NCBI GenBank assembly: GCA_020444265.1
Contig: JAHLLH010000006.1
Coordinates: 1-64,000, forward strand
Direction: 5' to 3'
DNA: 64,000 nt
DNA from: a bacterium
GTDB taxonomy: Bacteria > Electryoneota > Electryoneia > Electryoneales > Electryoneaceae
In this document: positions 19,833 to 30,722 of the stretch, piece by piece
Numbering within the stretch: position 1 is the first letter of the stretch
Layout: every line of letters begins with the position of its first letter
The notes under the pieces: model-generated
Databases searched by the model: none
What the model was told of the DNA's origin: nothing
Seen by the model: the letters and a program-made list of their open reading frames with translations, nothing else
Made by a program: the position numbers and the translations under genes

Positions 19833-21389
19833 CTATTTCACCATCTGCATCTTCCGAACTGCGTTCCACTTCCCAGCATCCACCCTGTAGAAGTAGGTGC
19901 CGCTTGCAACACGGCTACCATCAAAGACAAAGGCATGCTGACCGGGATTGACCGTCCCGAAGTTCCGCGAAAAGACTTCACGGCCCTGCAAATCAAAGAC
20001 GGTAACCTTGACCGGAGCCGCTGTGGGCAGGTTAAACTCGATGGTGGTCGTCGGGTTAAACGGGTTCGGGTAATTCTGCGCAACCCGGAAGCGGTTAGGC
20101 TGGTTGGATGGATCACCTTCCTCGACATCGTTCCAGTCGGGATAAAGCATCAGCACCCAACGGGTGTAGAGCCCATCGTTTACCCCGAACGTGTCGACCA
20201 CCGCAATTTCGGTCACATCGTTGCTCAGGGTCAGGTTGTGATCGTGCTCGGAACGTGCTTCTGCATCAAGACCGTTGATCGCGTACTTGTACGCCTGCTC
20301 GAAGACCGTTCCAGCCGGGAAGGTGTGGGAGAAGGTATAGAATGAATCCGCTGCAGTTTCATCTCCATTCTCACCATCATCCCACAGCTGATCGCCATCG
20401 GTAAATTCCGCACCCCACGGCCAGTCATTGAAGTTGCCGGAAATCTGGAAGCCGGAAATCGGATCGACCAGCACGTCACCGGTGTGTACATCGACAATGA
20501 AGGAGTCCGGATCGGCCCATTTGAGGTAGGCAGGACGAGTGTCGACGGTGAAGGTGACGGTAATATCGTGCTCGGTCACCTCATTAAAATCGATGTCGCT
20601 CCAGAAAACCTCGTCCAGGTCAACTTCCCCGTAGCCGTTCTCGTCGGTATCCTCTTCCCCGCCGGTCACCACGTAGAAGCGATTGCCACCGTGGGTCGGT
20701 TCATCGGGCAGTTCCCAGAGATCGCTGGGACTGGTTTCCCAATCCTGCACGATCACAAACTTGTACTGAATGTCATCGCCTATGATCACGTTGTCGAACT
20801 GGAGTTCGAGGTGATAGATGTTCGAGTCTTCCGGGTCGACCACCAGTGGGTTGGTTGTGCCACCCCACTGGAGCGGGACGGTATCTCCGCGCAGAACAAC
20901 AGCGTCCGTCTCCGGATCAAATGCGCCTTGGAGAAGCTGCACCGCCATGTTGACGGTAAACGTCACCTCGATATCGGTCGCTTCGCCGGAGCCGTCATCA
21001 TCGGCGAAGAAGACGACGGGAAGGGTGATGGGGTCATCGCCATCAATCGTGTAGCTGCGCTGGATAAAGGGGTCGATGATATTGCCTCCATCTCCATCGA
21101 GCCGAACCACATATTTAAATTCCCGGGTGCCGGTCTCGGTATCGCTGGCCGTTCCGGTGTAGATGCCATCACTGTCGGCATCATTCAGCAGGAAGTCCTG
21201 CCCGCTGCCCCACTGGCCCCAATCGTTGAAATTGCCGCGAACACATACCTGGTCCGCTTCCGGATCGAAATTGCCACGGAATATCTGGACATTCATGTTT
21301 ACATTAAAGGTCACCTGCACTGCCTCAGCCAGGCCGCTGCCCAGCACCAAGACTGCAAGGATCAATACCACTCGACCAACGTTCTTCAT
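19833..21389 (-). CDS. Secreted protein with three starch-binding-like modules and sorting domain
   Basis: 518 residues with a signal peptide (MKNVGRVVLILAVLVLGSG) and a Shine-Dalgarno AAGGTGAGG 5 bases before the ATG. Three consecutive modules of about 110-140 residues each start with VTFNVNM / VTFTVNM / VTFTVDT and contain RGNFNDW or SGNFNDW, the carbohydrate-facing signature of CBM20/CBM48/SusE-like folds. The end is a sorting domain (QNYPNPFNPTTTIEF to MQMVK). There is no catalytic domain. It sits directly upstream of the amylase gene on the same strand, so a surface starch-binding partner of the amylase is the simplest role. That is inferred from fold and position. Confidence 0.85.
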   Translation of the reverse strand: MKNVGRVVLILAVLVLGSGLAEAVQVTFNVNMNVQIFRGNFDPEADQVCVRGNFNDWGQWGSGQDFLLNDADSDGIYTGTASDTETGTREFKYVVRLDGDGGNIIDPFIQRSYTIDGDDPITLPVVFFADDDGSGEATDIEVTFTVNMAVQLLQGAFDPETDAVVLRGDTVPLQWGGTTNPLVVDPEDSNIYHLELQFDNVIIGDDIQYKFVIVQDWETSPSDLWELPDEPTHGGNRFYVVTGGEEDTDENGYGEVDLDEVFWSDIDFNEVTEHDITVTFTVDTRPAYLKWADPDSFIVDVHTGDVLVDPISGFQISGNFNDWPWGAEFTDGDQLWDDGENGDETAADSFYTFSHTFPAGTVFEQAYKYAINGLDAEARSEHDHNLTLSNDVTEIAVVDTFGVNDGLYTRWVLMLYPDWNDVEEGDPSNQPNRFRVAQNYPNPFNPTTTIEFNLPTAAPVKVTVFDLQGREVFSRNFGTVNPGQHAFVFDGSRVASGTYFYRVDAGKWNAVRKMQMVK

Positions 21390-21467
21390 AGGTGCCTCAC
21401 CTTTTCAACTCCGTGCATCCAGTTAGCAAGGGCTGGAAGATCAACTCTGCCCCATCGCTCCGTTTTT

Positions 21468-21481
21468 GGGGTTTAAACCCC
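21468..21481. promoter_or_regulatory. Perfect 14-base palindrome GGGGTTTAAACCCC, possible operator
   Basis: GGGG-TTTAAA-CCCC lies 79 bases upstream of the start codon of the starch-binding-like gene (minus strand). A perfect two-fold palindrome at that distance could be a repressor or activator site. No regulator is encoded nearby, so this is only a candidate. Confidence 0.3.
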
Positions 21482-21542
21482 TGCTGTAAAATAGGAACAC
21501 CCTCAGGCTCGCGCCAAACCACCTCAATAGCCTGTGCAAAGT

Positions 21543-21573
21543 AAAAACGCCTCCCTGGATGGGAGACGTTTTG
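21543..21573 (-). terminator. Terminator of the ATP synthase operon
   Basis: AAAACG-C-CTCCC (21544-21555), loop TGGAT, GGGAG-A-CGTTTT (21561-21572): an 11-pair stem with one mismatch. On the minus strand it runs into TTTTTACTTT. It lies 26 bases after the atpC stop. Confidence 0.85.
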
Positions 21574-21598
21574 ATCAAGCACGATGTTTCTGGGAGAG

Positions 21599-22003
21599 TT
21601 ACGATCCGGCGATGGCCAAACGGTTCATCGCACGGGCCAGTGCGGCACGGGCACGTTCCGTGTCGAGGTCCGGCTCAGGATCTGCCAACCTCTTCTCCGC
21701 ACGCTCACGCGACTGCCGGGCGCGTTCAATATCTATCTTTGTCTTCTCTTCCGCCGTTTCCGCGAGTACCACGACCTTGTCACCATGGACTTCCGCCATG
21801 CCGCCGGAAGTGGCAAAGATTAAATCGGCGCCATCTTCTTTTTTGCCCTCGATCACGCCCACCTGAAGTGGAGTAATGAAAGGGGTGTGGCTCGGCAGAA
21901 CGCCGAAGGAGCCCTCACGACCCGGGGCGCGAACATGCTTCATCGGTCCGCTGAAAACAATCCCGGACGGGGAAGTGATTTCGAGTGTGAAACTGTCTGC
22001 CAT
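21599..22003 (-). CDS. atpC: F-type ATP synthase epsilon subunit
   Basis: 134 residues, the usual length for epsilon. It forms part of the central stalk and couples rotation to catalysis, with an inhibitory C-terminal helix pair. The N-terminal beta sandwich is recognisable (LEITSPSGIVFSG, GSFGVLPSHTPFITPL), followed by an Arg/Glu-rich helical end. I use the ATG at 22003 (MADSFTLEI), which is preceded by AAGGTGAG; a second ATG at 22021 lacks a ribosome site. It is the last gene of the operon, separated from atpD by 244 bases that hold palindromic repeats. Confidence 0.95.
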   Translation of the reverse strand: MADSFTLEITSPSGIVFSGPMKHVRAPGREGSFGVLPSHTPFITPLQVGVIEGKKEDGADLIFATSGGMAEVHGDKVVVLAETAEEKTKIDIERARQSRERAEKRLADPEPDLDTERARAALARAMNRLAIAGS

Positions 22004-22026
22004 CTGGCTCACCTTTTCCATGCTGG

Positions 22027-22235
22027 GGTTCCGGTCCTATTCACCGGAATCAAACCCATTCGGGTGCCCTGGCTTGTCATGCAAACCGGGTTTCAGTAAC
22101 ACAATTCATCGGTGTTACCGTTTAGCATGTTGTATCAGACACCTGCGTCTGACACTTCATTCGCGCCCCCGGCGCGATCATCCATCAGGCTCAGGGACCT
22201 GACGGAACAGCTGTCGGGTCAGGAGGCCCGACAGA
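22027..22235. repeat. Palindrome cluster between atpD and atpC
   Basis: Successive hairpins: TTCCGGT/ACCGGAA near 22029-22049, TCAGAC/GTCTGA near 22138-22155, TCGCGCC-CCC-GGCGCGA (22161-22177) and CTGTCGGG/CCCGACAG (about 22210-22233). The third is the same stem as at 28573-28589. The stretch CTGACGGAACAG that precedes the fourth is shared with the palindrome at about 28396. No gene is seen here. Confidence 0.7.
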
Positions 22236-22247
22236 ACTCCACCCGCT

Positions 22248-24036
<1,789 letters not shown>

Positions 24037-24129
24037 CAATGCGTCCCGTGCTACTCTGTCCCCCTGCCGGCCTGGCCAGGGTTCCAGATTCGGTAACGAG
24101 TGCAGCTACACGCCACCCGTCACCGGACT

Positions 24130-24152
24130 CCTTGACCGAAAATCAGTCAAGG
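24130..24152. repeat. Hairpin after atpG
   Basis: CCTTGAC (24130-24136) pairs with GTCAAGG (24146-24152) around a 9-base loop. It lies 64 bases beyond the atpG stop, with no T-tract on the minus strand. It could slow polymerase or protect the upstream message. Confidence 0.45.
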
Positions 24153-24215
24153 GACAAGGATGAGCCACCACTTGACCCTGTCAGCCTATCCCCGTCCAAT
24201 TCCTTCTCAAATCGG

Positions 24216-25094
24216 TTACCCGAGCGCTTCTGCACCGGTCACCACTTCGAGAATCTCGTTGGTAATCGCAGCCTGACGTGCCTTGTTGTACTCAAGGGTC
24301 AAGCTCGCAATCAGATCGGTGGCGTTGTTGGTCGCGTTCTCCATCGCATTCATCCGTGCTGCATGTTCCGCAGCGAAGGACTCCAGCAAGACACGCCACA
24401 ACGTCACATTGGCATAGAGCGGCAGGACAGAATCGAGCACCGTCCGCTCATCCGGTTCGTAGATGTAATCGGTCGGGTACTTCTCCTCGCTTGCGAGTTC
24501 CGGCACGATCGGGAAGAGCTGTTCAACCACCACTTCCTGCGTGACCACATTTTTAAACTCGTTGTAGACGAGGTAGACCCGGTCGAGTCCCTCTTCGACC
24601 ACATGGCCCTCTTCGTAGAGTTCACGAATGGCGCCACCGATCGAAAGAACCTTGCCAAATTCGAAATCACGGCTCAGGCCGATGTGGTGCTGGATGAAGT
24701 CACCGCCGCGTTTCCGGAAGTAATCGTACCCCTTCCGTCCAATCGCGATCAGGCGTACTTCTTCCGTCTCACCCTGCATCTGCTCGATGATCTTTTCGGC
24801 CTGTCGGCAAATGGCAGCGTTAAATCCGCCTGCCAGACCGCGGTCGGAGGTGACGACCACGATGCCGACTTGCTTGGGTTCACGGACCGCCAGCAACGGG
24901 TGGGCATTGGAATCCGTCCGTGCAGCCAGGTCCTGGATGAGCTCTTTCAGGTGATCCGAATAGGGCCTGGCAGCGAGCATCTGGTCCTGGGCACGGCGCA
25001 GCTTGGCGGCCGAGACCATCTTCATCGCGCGCGTAATCTGCTTGGTGTTGGTCACCGTGCCGATACGGCGCTTGATTTGCTTCAGTGAAGGCAT
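24216..25094 (-). CDS. atpG: F-type ATP synthase gamma subunit
   Basis: 292 residues, the rotating shaft of F1. The conserved N-terminus MPSLKQIKRRIGTVTNTKQITRAMKMV is split here as MPSLKQIKRRIGTV then TKQITRAMKMVSAAK, and the family C-terminus is visible as MENATNNATDLIASL and YNKARQAAITNEILEV. Start at the ATG at 25094. It follows atpA by 63 bases. Confidence 0.96.
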   Translation of the reverse strand: MPSLKQIKRRIGTVTNTKQITRAMKMVSAAKLRRAQDQMLAARPYSDHLKELIQDLAARTDSNAHPLLAVREPKQVGIVVVTSDRGLAGGFNAAICRQAEKIIEQMQGETEEVRLIAIGRKGYDYFRKRGGDFIQHHIGLSRDFEFGKVLSIGGAIRELYEEGHVVEEGLDRVYLVYNEFKNVVTQEVVVEQLFPIVPELASEEKYPTDYIYEPDERTVLDSVLPLYANVTLWRVLLESFAAEHAARMNAMENATNNATDLIASLTLEYNKARQAAITNEILEVVTGAEALG

Positions 25095-25157
25095 ATGCGT
25101 CCACGTCCATCATGACGGCACGGCAGAGCCTTCCTGCCGTCCGTACATGGATTGGCC

Positions 25158-26669
<1,512 letters not shown>

Positions 26670-26784
26670 TTACCCTCTTCAGAGCGGCGCACAAGGCGCC
26701 TGGGGTTCAGTTAGTCAAACATCATGGATGGACATCGGTCCATCACCGCTCATCCCCTCGTTCCGCTGGGTTTCCTGCTTCTGT

Positions 26785-26842
26785 CCCGTCAAGTCTCCCG
26801 ACCTGACGACCTTACGGTCAGGACTGGAGACCTGACCGAACC
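26785..26842. repeat. Nested palindrome between atpH and atpA
   Basis: An outer stem GTCAAGTCTCC / GGAGACCTGAC (one G-U) encloses an inner stem CCTGAC / GTCAGG. The right side continues CGAAC, like CCTGACGGAAC at 28396. It is a more elaborate member of the GTCAGGTCTCC family and sits within the ATP synthase operon. Confidence 0.7.
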
Positions 26843-26869
26843 CAGCTTACGACGGGCAGCTTACATCTT

Positions 26870-27403
26870 TCAGGCGCTCAGGCGACGCCGGATTTCTGTG
26901 ATCGAACGTGCAACACTACCATCGATAATCCTGTCGGCGTAACGCAGACGGAAACCGGCAATCAGCTCCTCGTCCACCTTTGTCGTCAAGATCACGTTGC
27001 CACCCAGACGGTCAGTGAGCATGGCTTTAAAAGGTGCCAGCTCATCGTCCCCAAGGGCGACAGCAGTTGTCAGTGTCGCGCGGACAATCCCGCGCTGCTT
27101 GTCATGGAGATCCCGCAACGCAGGAATGACATCAAACAGCACCTCTTCACGCTTCTTCTCGAGGAGCAGCTTGAAAAACTGCGTCACAACTTTGGGCAGC
27201 TTCCCGAAGAGCTCGTCGACAAGCTCGTAACGGCGGGCCTCAGGCACACGCCGTCCGCGCCAGAAGGCGAGGAAGCTCGGGTCTTTTTCGAGCGGCGCAA
27301 TCGTCTCCTCAAACACCGTCACGACTTCGTCCGCAACTCCCTGGTCGCTTGCGGCGCTGTACAGCGCTTCGGCGTACCTGCGCCCCAGTCTCGGATCTCT
27401 CAC
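26870..27403 (-). CDS. atpH: F-type ATP synthase delta subunit
   Basis: 177 residues, the peripheral-stalk cap joining F1 to subunit b. The family N-terminus is visible (RLGRRYAEALYSAASDQG) and the C-terminus carries DRIIDGSVARSITEIRRRL, the usual delta ending. It starts with GTG at 27403, overlapping the atpF stop as GTGA, so translation is probably coupled. Confidence 0.94.
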   Translation of the reverse strand: MRDPRLGRRYAEALYSAASDQGVADEVVTVFEETIAPLEKDPSFLAFWRGRRVPEARRYELVDELFGKLPKVVTQFFKLLLEKKREEVLFDVIPALRDLHDKQRGIVRATLTTAVALGDDELAPFKAMLTDRLGGNVILTTKVDEELIAGFRLRYADRIIDGSVARSITEIRRRLSA

Positions 27404-27975
27404 GAGGGCTTCTCCACCTGTTCAAGCCGTCTCTGGATGATGCGAAGGTGGTCTTCCTTGGCGAAGCTTTCGCCGATGGCAGCCGATGCAATCGACGATG
27501 CCAAATCGGCTACTTCGGCACGGAGTTCCGCCGAGACCTTCAGCTTTTGAGCCTCGATCTCTTCCTTCGCACGCGCCAGCAGCTTGTTTCCTTCCTCGGA
27601 CGCTTCCGCCTTGGCCTGGTCGATGCGCGTCTGCGCCTCTTTGTCCGCCTTGGACAGACGTTCCGCGATCTCCTGCGAGGCGGTGGTCAGCTTCTGCTCG
27701 TACTCCTTCAGAAGTTTTTCCGCCTGCTCCCGATCACGCTGCGCCTGCTCGATTGCGCCGTGAATCTTTTCCTCTCGTGCCTCGAGGCCCTTCACAATCG
27801 GCCCCCAGGCAAACTTCCAGAGGATCAGCAACAACAAGACAAACGTTATGAGGGTGTAAAGCGTGCTGCCCGGCTCGAGACTGATCAAGCTCCCAAGACC
27901 ACCACCCTCTGAGGCCAACGCTGCCATTGGCAGGGCCAACAACGCGGGAGCGACGAGGTATCTGGCGTTCCTCAT
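27400..27975 (-). CDS. atpF: F-type ATP synthase subunit b
   Basis: 191 residues, the peripheral-stalk dimer. I start at the ATG at 27975 (MRNARYLVAPALLALPMAAL) with GGGG 7 bases upstream; the frame also opens with TTG at 28002. An N-terminal signal-like helix is followed by the membrane anchor (STLYTLITFVLLLLILWKF), then about 120 residues of charged coiled coil. A cleavable-looking leader before the anchor is unusual for subunit b but seen in some lineages. Its end overlaps atpH by 4 bases. Confidence 0.92.
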   Translation of the reverse strand: MRNARYLVAPALLALPMAALASEGGGLGSLISLEPGSTLYTLITFVLLLLILWKFAWGPIVKGLEAREEKIHGAIEQAQRDREQAEKLLKEYEQKLTTASQEIAERLSKADKEAQTRIDQAKAEASEEGNKLLARAKEEIEAQKLKVSAELRAEVADLASSIASAAIGESFAKEDHLRIIQRRLEQVEKPS

Positions 27976-28003
27976 CACGTTCCCCAACTTCGTTGGTGTC
28001 AAC

Positions 28004-28231
28004 CTACTTGAGCGCGATCAACATGCAGATGACGGCGTTGAAGAACGCCACACCTTCGATCAGCGCCGCCGACACGATCATCGGGGTGAAGATCTTGCCC
28101 GAGGCTTCCGGCTGACGTGCGATTCCGTCCATGGCGTTACCAGCGATGCGACCAATACCGACCGCCGCTCCCAAGGTCACCAAACCGGCGCCCAACGCCG
28201 CTCCCAGATACGCGAGGCTCAATCCTTCCAT
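28004..28231 (-). CDS. atpE: F-type ATP synthase subunit c (proton-type)
   Basis: 75 residues, two transmembrane helices around the ARQPEA loop (residues 38-43). The ion carboxylate is Glu59 in ALIEGVAFF. Against sodium-type rings, the side chains used for sodium are missing: the Gln of helix 1 is Ile26, and the Ser-Thr following the Glu is Gly-Val. The ring is therefore expected to carry protons. GAGGGAG precedes the ATG. The 384-base gap upstream, towards atpB, is filled with palindromes. Confidence 0.96.
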   Translation of the reverse strand: MEGLSLAYLGAALGAGLVTLGAAVGIGRIAGNAMDGIARQPEASGKIFTPMIVSAALIEGVAFFNAVICMLIALK

Positions 28232-28349
28232 TGCTCCCTCTCAAATCGCTTGTGGATGGCTCGTTTGGCCCTCCACCGTTCCCGATGTGTTCGTGATGGC
28301 CGCTCAACTTGAGAAAACCATCACCCTTTTGTGTACTACAACTCTATGT

Positions 28350-28612
28350 CTGGCCCGGGTAATCTTGCTTGCCCGGGTTTCATCACGTTCTCACCCCTGT
28401 CAGGTCTCCGCTTCGCTAAGGACCTGACGGAACCTCTAAACCTCTATGAGGTCGATGGGCTACGCCCATCCTCGCCGGACTCAAGATTCCTGCCTACATC
28501 TGATCCGACCGTGTGGCCCGACTTTCTCGCAAGTCGGGTTTATTCATCAGTCAACCCAATCTTCACACCTCTTCGCGCCTGTGGCGCGATACACGGGCAA
28601 GATGCCCGTGCT
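28350..28612. repeat. Cluster of six palindromes between atpB and atpE
   Basis: In order: CCCGGGTAA/TTGCCCGGG (28354-28377) followed by TTTCATC; GTCAGGTC/GACCTGAC around a 14-base loop (about 28396-28430) followed by GGAAC; GATGGGC-TAC-GCCCATC (28454-28470); CCCGACTT/AAGTCGGG (28517-28538) followed by TTTATTC; TCGCGCC-TGT-GGCGCGA (28573-28589); CACGGGCA-AGA-TGCCCGTG (28592-28610). Members of these families recur elsewhere in the window. No gene lies in this 384-base gap. Confidence 0.85.
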
Positions 28613-28615
28613 ACA

Positions 28616-29680
28616 CTAATGCGGGTGAATCGATGATGCTACAAACAGACTTCCCAGCATGACGAAGACATATGCCTGCAGGAAGGCGACAAACAGCTCA
28701 AGCATGCTGATCACCACCGCACCCGGTACTGCCGCGAGGGCAACTGCCGGCACGAGGATCAACGCCATGAACACGCCAATAACCGTATGCCCCGCCAGCA
28801 TGTTGGCGAAGAGACGAATTGTCAGCGCGAAGTGCTTCACAAACAACCCGAAAACTTCAATGGGGAAGAGGATCGGCGCGACAAAGATCGGCACGCCATG
28901 TGGGACAAACGTCCCGAGGTACTTGATGCCGTGATGCTTGATCCCGGCAAAGAAGACGGCAAGCAGAGTGGCGATCGCGAGACCGGCAGTCACACTCACA
29001 TTCCCGGTCGGGGTCGTTCCCCAGGGAATCATGCCGAGCAGGTTACTGAAAAGAATCAGGAAGAAAAGAGTCAGGAAGAAGGGCAACCATTTGCGTCCCT
29101 CCTCCTTGCCCATGTTGGCGTAAACTACTTCATCACGCACGAAGAGGATCAGCACTTCAAGGAAATTCCCGAATCCGTGCGGTACATCGCCCTTTTTAAT
29201 CCGGCCGGTCGTCGGAATGACCAGGAAGATGGCCAGCAGAGCAGCGATGATCAAACCGATCATGTGCTTGGTGATCTGGAATCCTTCGCTGTATTTCTCG
29301 CCCAGGAAGGAGAAGTCACCCTTGATGAAGGGAAGCGGAATCTCGTAGCCAAGCAGGGAATAGTTGGAACCATCCAGCAGGTGGTGGGACAGGTACCCCA
29401 TCACATCCCCGCCGCCCCCATGTTCCTCGCCGTGACCCGCCGCAGCATGGTCATCATGGCCTTCGAGGCCCTCTTCCAGATGTCCTTCGACTGCCTCGAG
29501 CTCCTGGTGGAGCTCACTCTCGCCGTGGTCGCTGGTAGCCTGGTGATCCATCTGGGTTTCATGGGTGGTCGCCTCATGGCCGCTCTTTTCATGACCGGCT
29601 TCCTGCCCCGAAGGGTTTGCCAAGGTCATGCCAGCAGCAAGCATCCAGACAATCGCCAGCAGCGACAGCCGTCGCATCAT
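28616..29680 (-). CDS. atpB: F-type ATP synthase subunit a with His-rich N-terminal extension
   Basis: 354 residues. The start ATG at 29680 overlaps the stop of the gene before it as ATGA. A signal peptide (MMRRLSLLAIVWMLAAGM) is followed by about 65 residues rich in His, Glu and Asp (for example GHDDHAAAGHGEEHGGGG), then the usual membrane protein. The essential Arg sits in LTIRLFANMLAGH near residue 287, and the C-terminal helices carry ELFVAFLQAYVFVMLGSLF. The product forms the proton half-channels with subunit c. The His/acid-rich stretch should face the periplasm and could bind metal; this is an inference. Confidence 0.96.
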   Translation of the reverse strand: MMRRLSLLAIVWMLAAGMTLANPSGQEAGHEKSGHEATTHETQMDHQATSDHGESELHQELEAVEGHLEEGLEGHDDHAAAGHGEEHGGGGDVMGYLSHHLLDGSNYSLLGYEIPLPFIKGDFSFLGEKYSEGFQITKHMIGLIIAALLAIFLVIPTTGRIKKGDVPHGFGNFLEVLILFVRDEVVYANMGKEEGRKWLPFFLTLFFLILFSNLLGMIPWGTTPTGNVSVTAGLAIATLLAVFFAGIKHHGIKYLGTFVPHGVPIFVAPILFPIEVFGLFVKHFALTIRLFANMLAGHTVIGVFMALILVPAVALAAVPGAVVISMLELFVAFLQAYVFVMLGSLFVASSIHPH

Positions 29681-29970
29681 CCCTGTCCCCGTTTCACCGT
29701 GCGCATCGCCGCTACGGTAACAATGATCAATGCGGCCACATAGGCCGTTACCATACCAAATGCTGTCGGCGTGGCATCCCAGCTCAACACTTTCCACGCA
29801 ACAGCCATAAACCCTAAGCCCAGAAGCAATTTAGCGGCAAAAGCAGCAGTCACCCTTGTGAATACCTGCTCGAACTTTTGCGTACGAAGAGGCGGAAGGA
29901 TCAAGATGATCCCTACCCCCGCCATCACCGCGGCCGCAACCAGGAAGTAGACAAACTGAAGCAGGCTCAC
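29677..29970 (-). CDS. Small AtpI-like membrane protein
   Basis: 97 residues with three predicted membrane helices (LLQFVYFLVAAAVMAGVGII; FAAKLLLGLGFMAVAW; AYVAALIIVTVAAM). Its place just before atpB matches the ATP synthase I-chain family, thought to help assemble the c-ring or import magnesium. It starts with GTG at 29970, overlapping the upstream stop as GTGA, and its own stop overlaps the atpB start. The call rests on position and topology more than on sequence. Confidence 0.75.
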   Translation of the reverse strand: MSLLQFVYFLVAAAVMAGVGIILILPPLRTQKFEQVFTRVTAAFAAKLLLGLGFMAVAWKVLSWDATPTAFGMVTAYVAALIIVTVAAMRTVKRGQG

Positions 29971-30260
29971 TCTCTATCCTCGGATGAATCCTCGTGCTGC
30001 TTTCGTTCCTGCGCGTCCGCGTATTGCTTCACTCTCAACACCACCCAGACTGTTCCGCCAGCCGCCCCCCAGAGGGCACCAATCACCAGCAGAAGCGGGT
30101 AGGTACCAAATAGACCGTCCAACCATCTGCCGAACAACGTCAGCACGATCACCGATAGCGCCAGAGTGATCGCTGTCTGCATTGCCAGGTCCACCCAACC
30201 GCCGTAGCTCGCACGGTCTTCTTTGCCATCTCGACGCGGCCTGACTCCGGGCAATTTCAC
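29967..30260 (-). CDS. atpZ: AtpZ/AtpI-family protein
   Basis: 97 residues with two membrane helices and the FGRWLDGLFGTYPLLLVIG signature typical of AtpZ (putative F0F1-ATPase subunit). A charged C-terminus (ERKQHEDSSEDRE) follows. It starts with GTG at 30260, three bases after the bactofilin stop, and ends overlapping the next gene, so the two small genes and atpB are probably translated together. AtpZ/AtpI proteins are reported to assist assembly or ion supply of the synthase. Confidence 0.8.
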   Translation of the reverse strand: MKLPGVRPRRDGKEDRASYGGWVDLAMQTAITLALSVIVLTLFGRWLDGLFGTYPLLLVIGALWGAAGGTVWVVLRVKQYADAQERKQHEDSSEDRE

Positions 30261-30263
30261 CAG

Positions 30264-30722
30264 CTAGCCCGCATTGCCCGAACGTTTCTTCTCGCCGTCG
30301 TCCTCGGCCAATGTGATTCGCGAGGAGATTTCCGGCGTGCCGCGATTTTCGCGACGCTGCTTCCGCAAACGCTCCACCGCCTCATCACCCATTGTGCTGG
30401 TGCCGTTGAAGACCGCACCCTCACTGACCAGCAGGCTGCCGGTTGCCAGGTCGCCCTCGAGCATCGAGGAGCCTTCCAGCACGACACGACGACGGGCGAT
30501 CACGGTCCCCGAGACACGTCCACCGAGAATCACTTCATCGGCTTCGATGTCACCGGTGACACGTCCATGTTTGCCGATCGACACCGCTCCACCGCAGATC
30601 AGGATACCGTTAAAGGTGCCATCCACACGCAGGGAACCATCCAGTGTAAAGGATCCCTCAAGGACCGCATCTGCACCGATGATCGACGAAAGAGCTTCCG
30701 GGTTCTTCTTATTGGACGACAT
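30264..30722 (-). CDS. Bactofilin (polymer-forming cytoskeletal protein)
   Basis: 152 residues. The central part is a right-handed beta-helix of short repeats (GSLRVDGTFNGILICGGAVS; GRVTGDIEADEVILGGRVSG), flanked by charged tails, as in BacA/BacM/CcmA. The product is expected to polymerise without nucleotide and to localise cell-wall enzymes. I start it at the ATG at 30722 (MSSNKKNPEAL) because GGAGAG precedes it. It overlaps the M23 peptidase gene by 14 bases and stops 3 bases before atpZ. Confidence 0.93.
   Translation of the reverse strand: MSSNKKNPEALSSIIGADAVLEGSFTLDGSLRVDGTFNGILICGGAVSIGKHGRVTGDIEADEVILGGRVSGTVIARRRVVLEGSSMLEGDLATGSLLVSEGAVFNGTSTMGDEAVERLRKQRRENRGTPEISSRITLAEDDGEKKRSGNAG

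Noticed and set aside
28004-28231. Sodium-type ATP synthase c subunit
   Set aside because: The residues used for sodium binding are replaced (Ile26, Gly60, Val61), so a proton type is more likely.
28350-28612. CRISPR-like array
   Set aside because: The repeats are palindromes of different sequence with irregular spacing, not one repeat with even spacers, and no cas gene is in the window.
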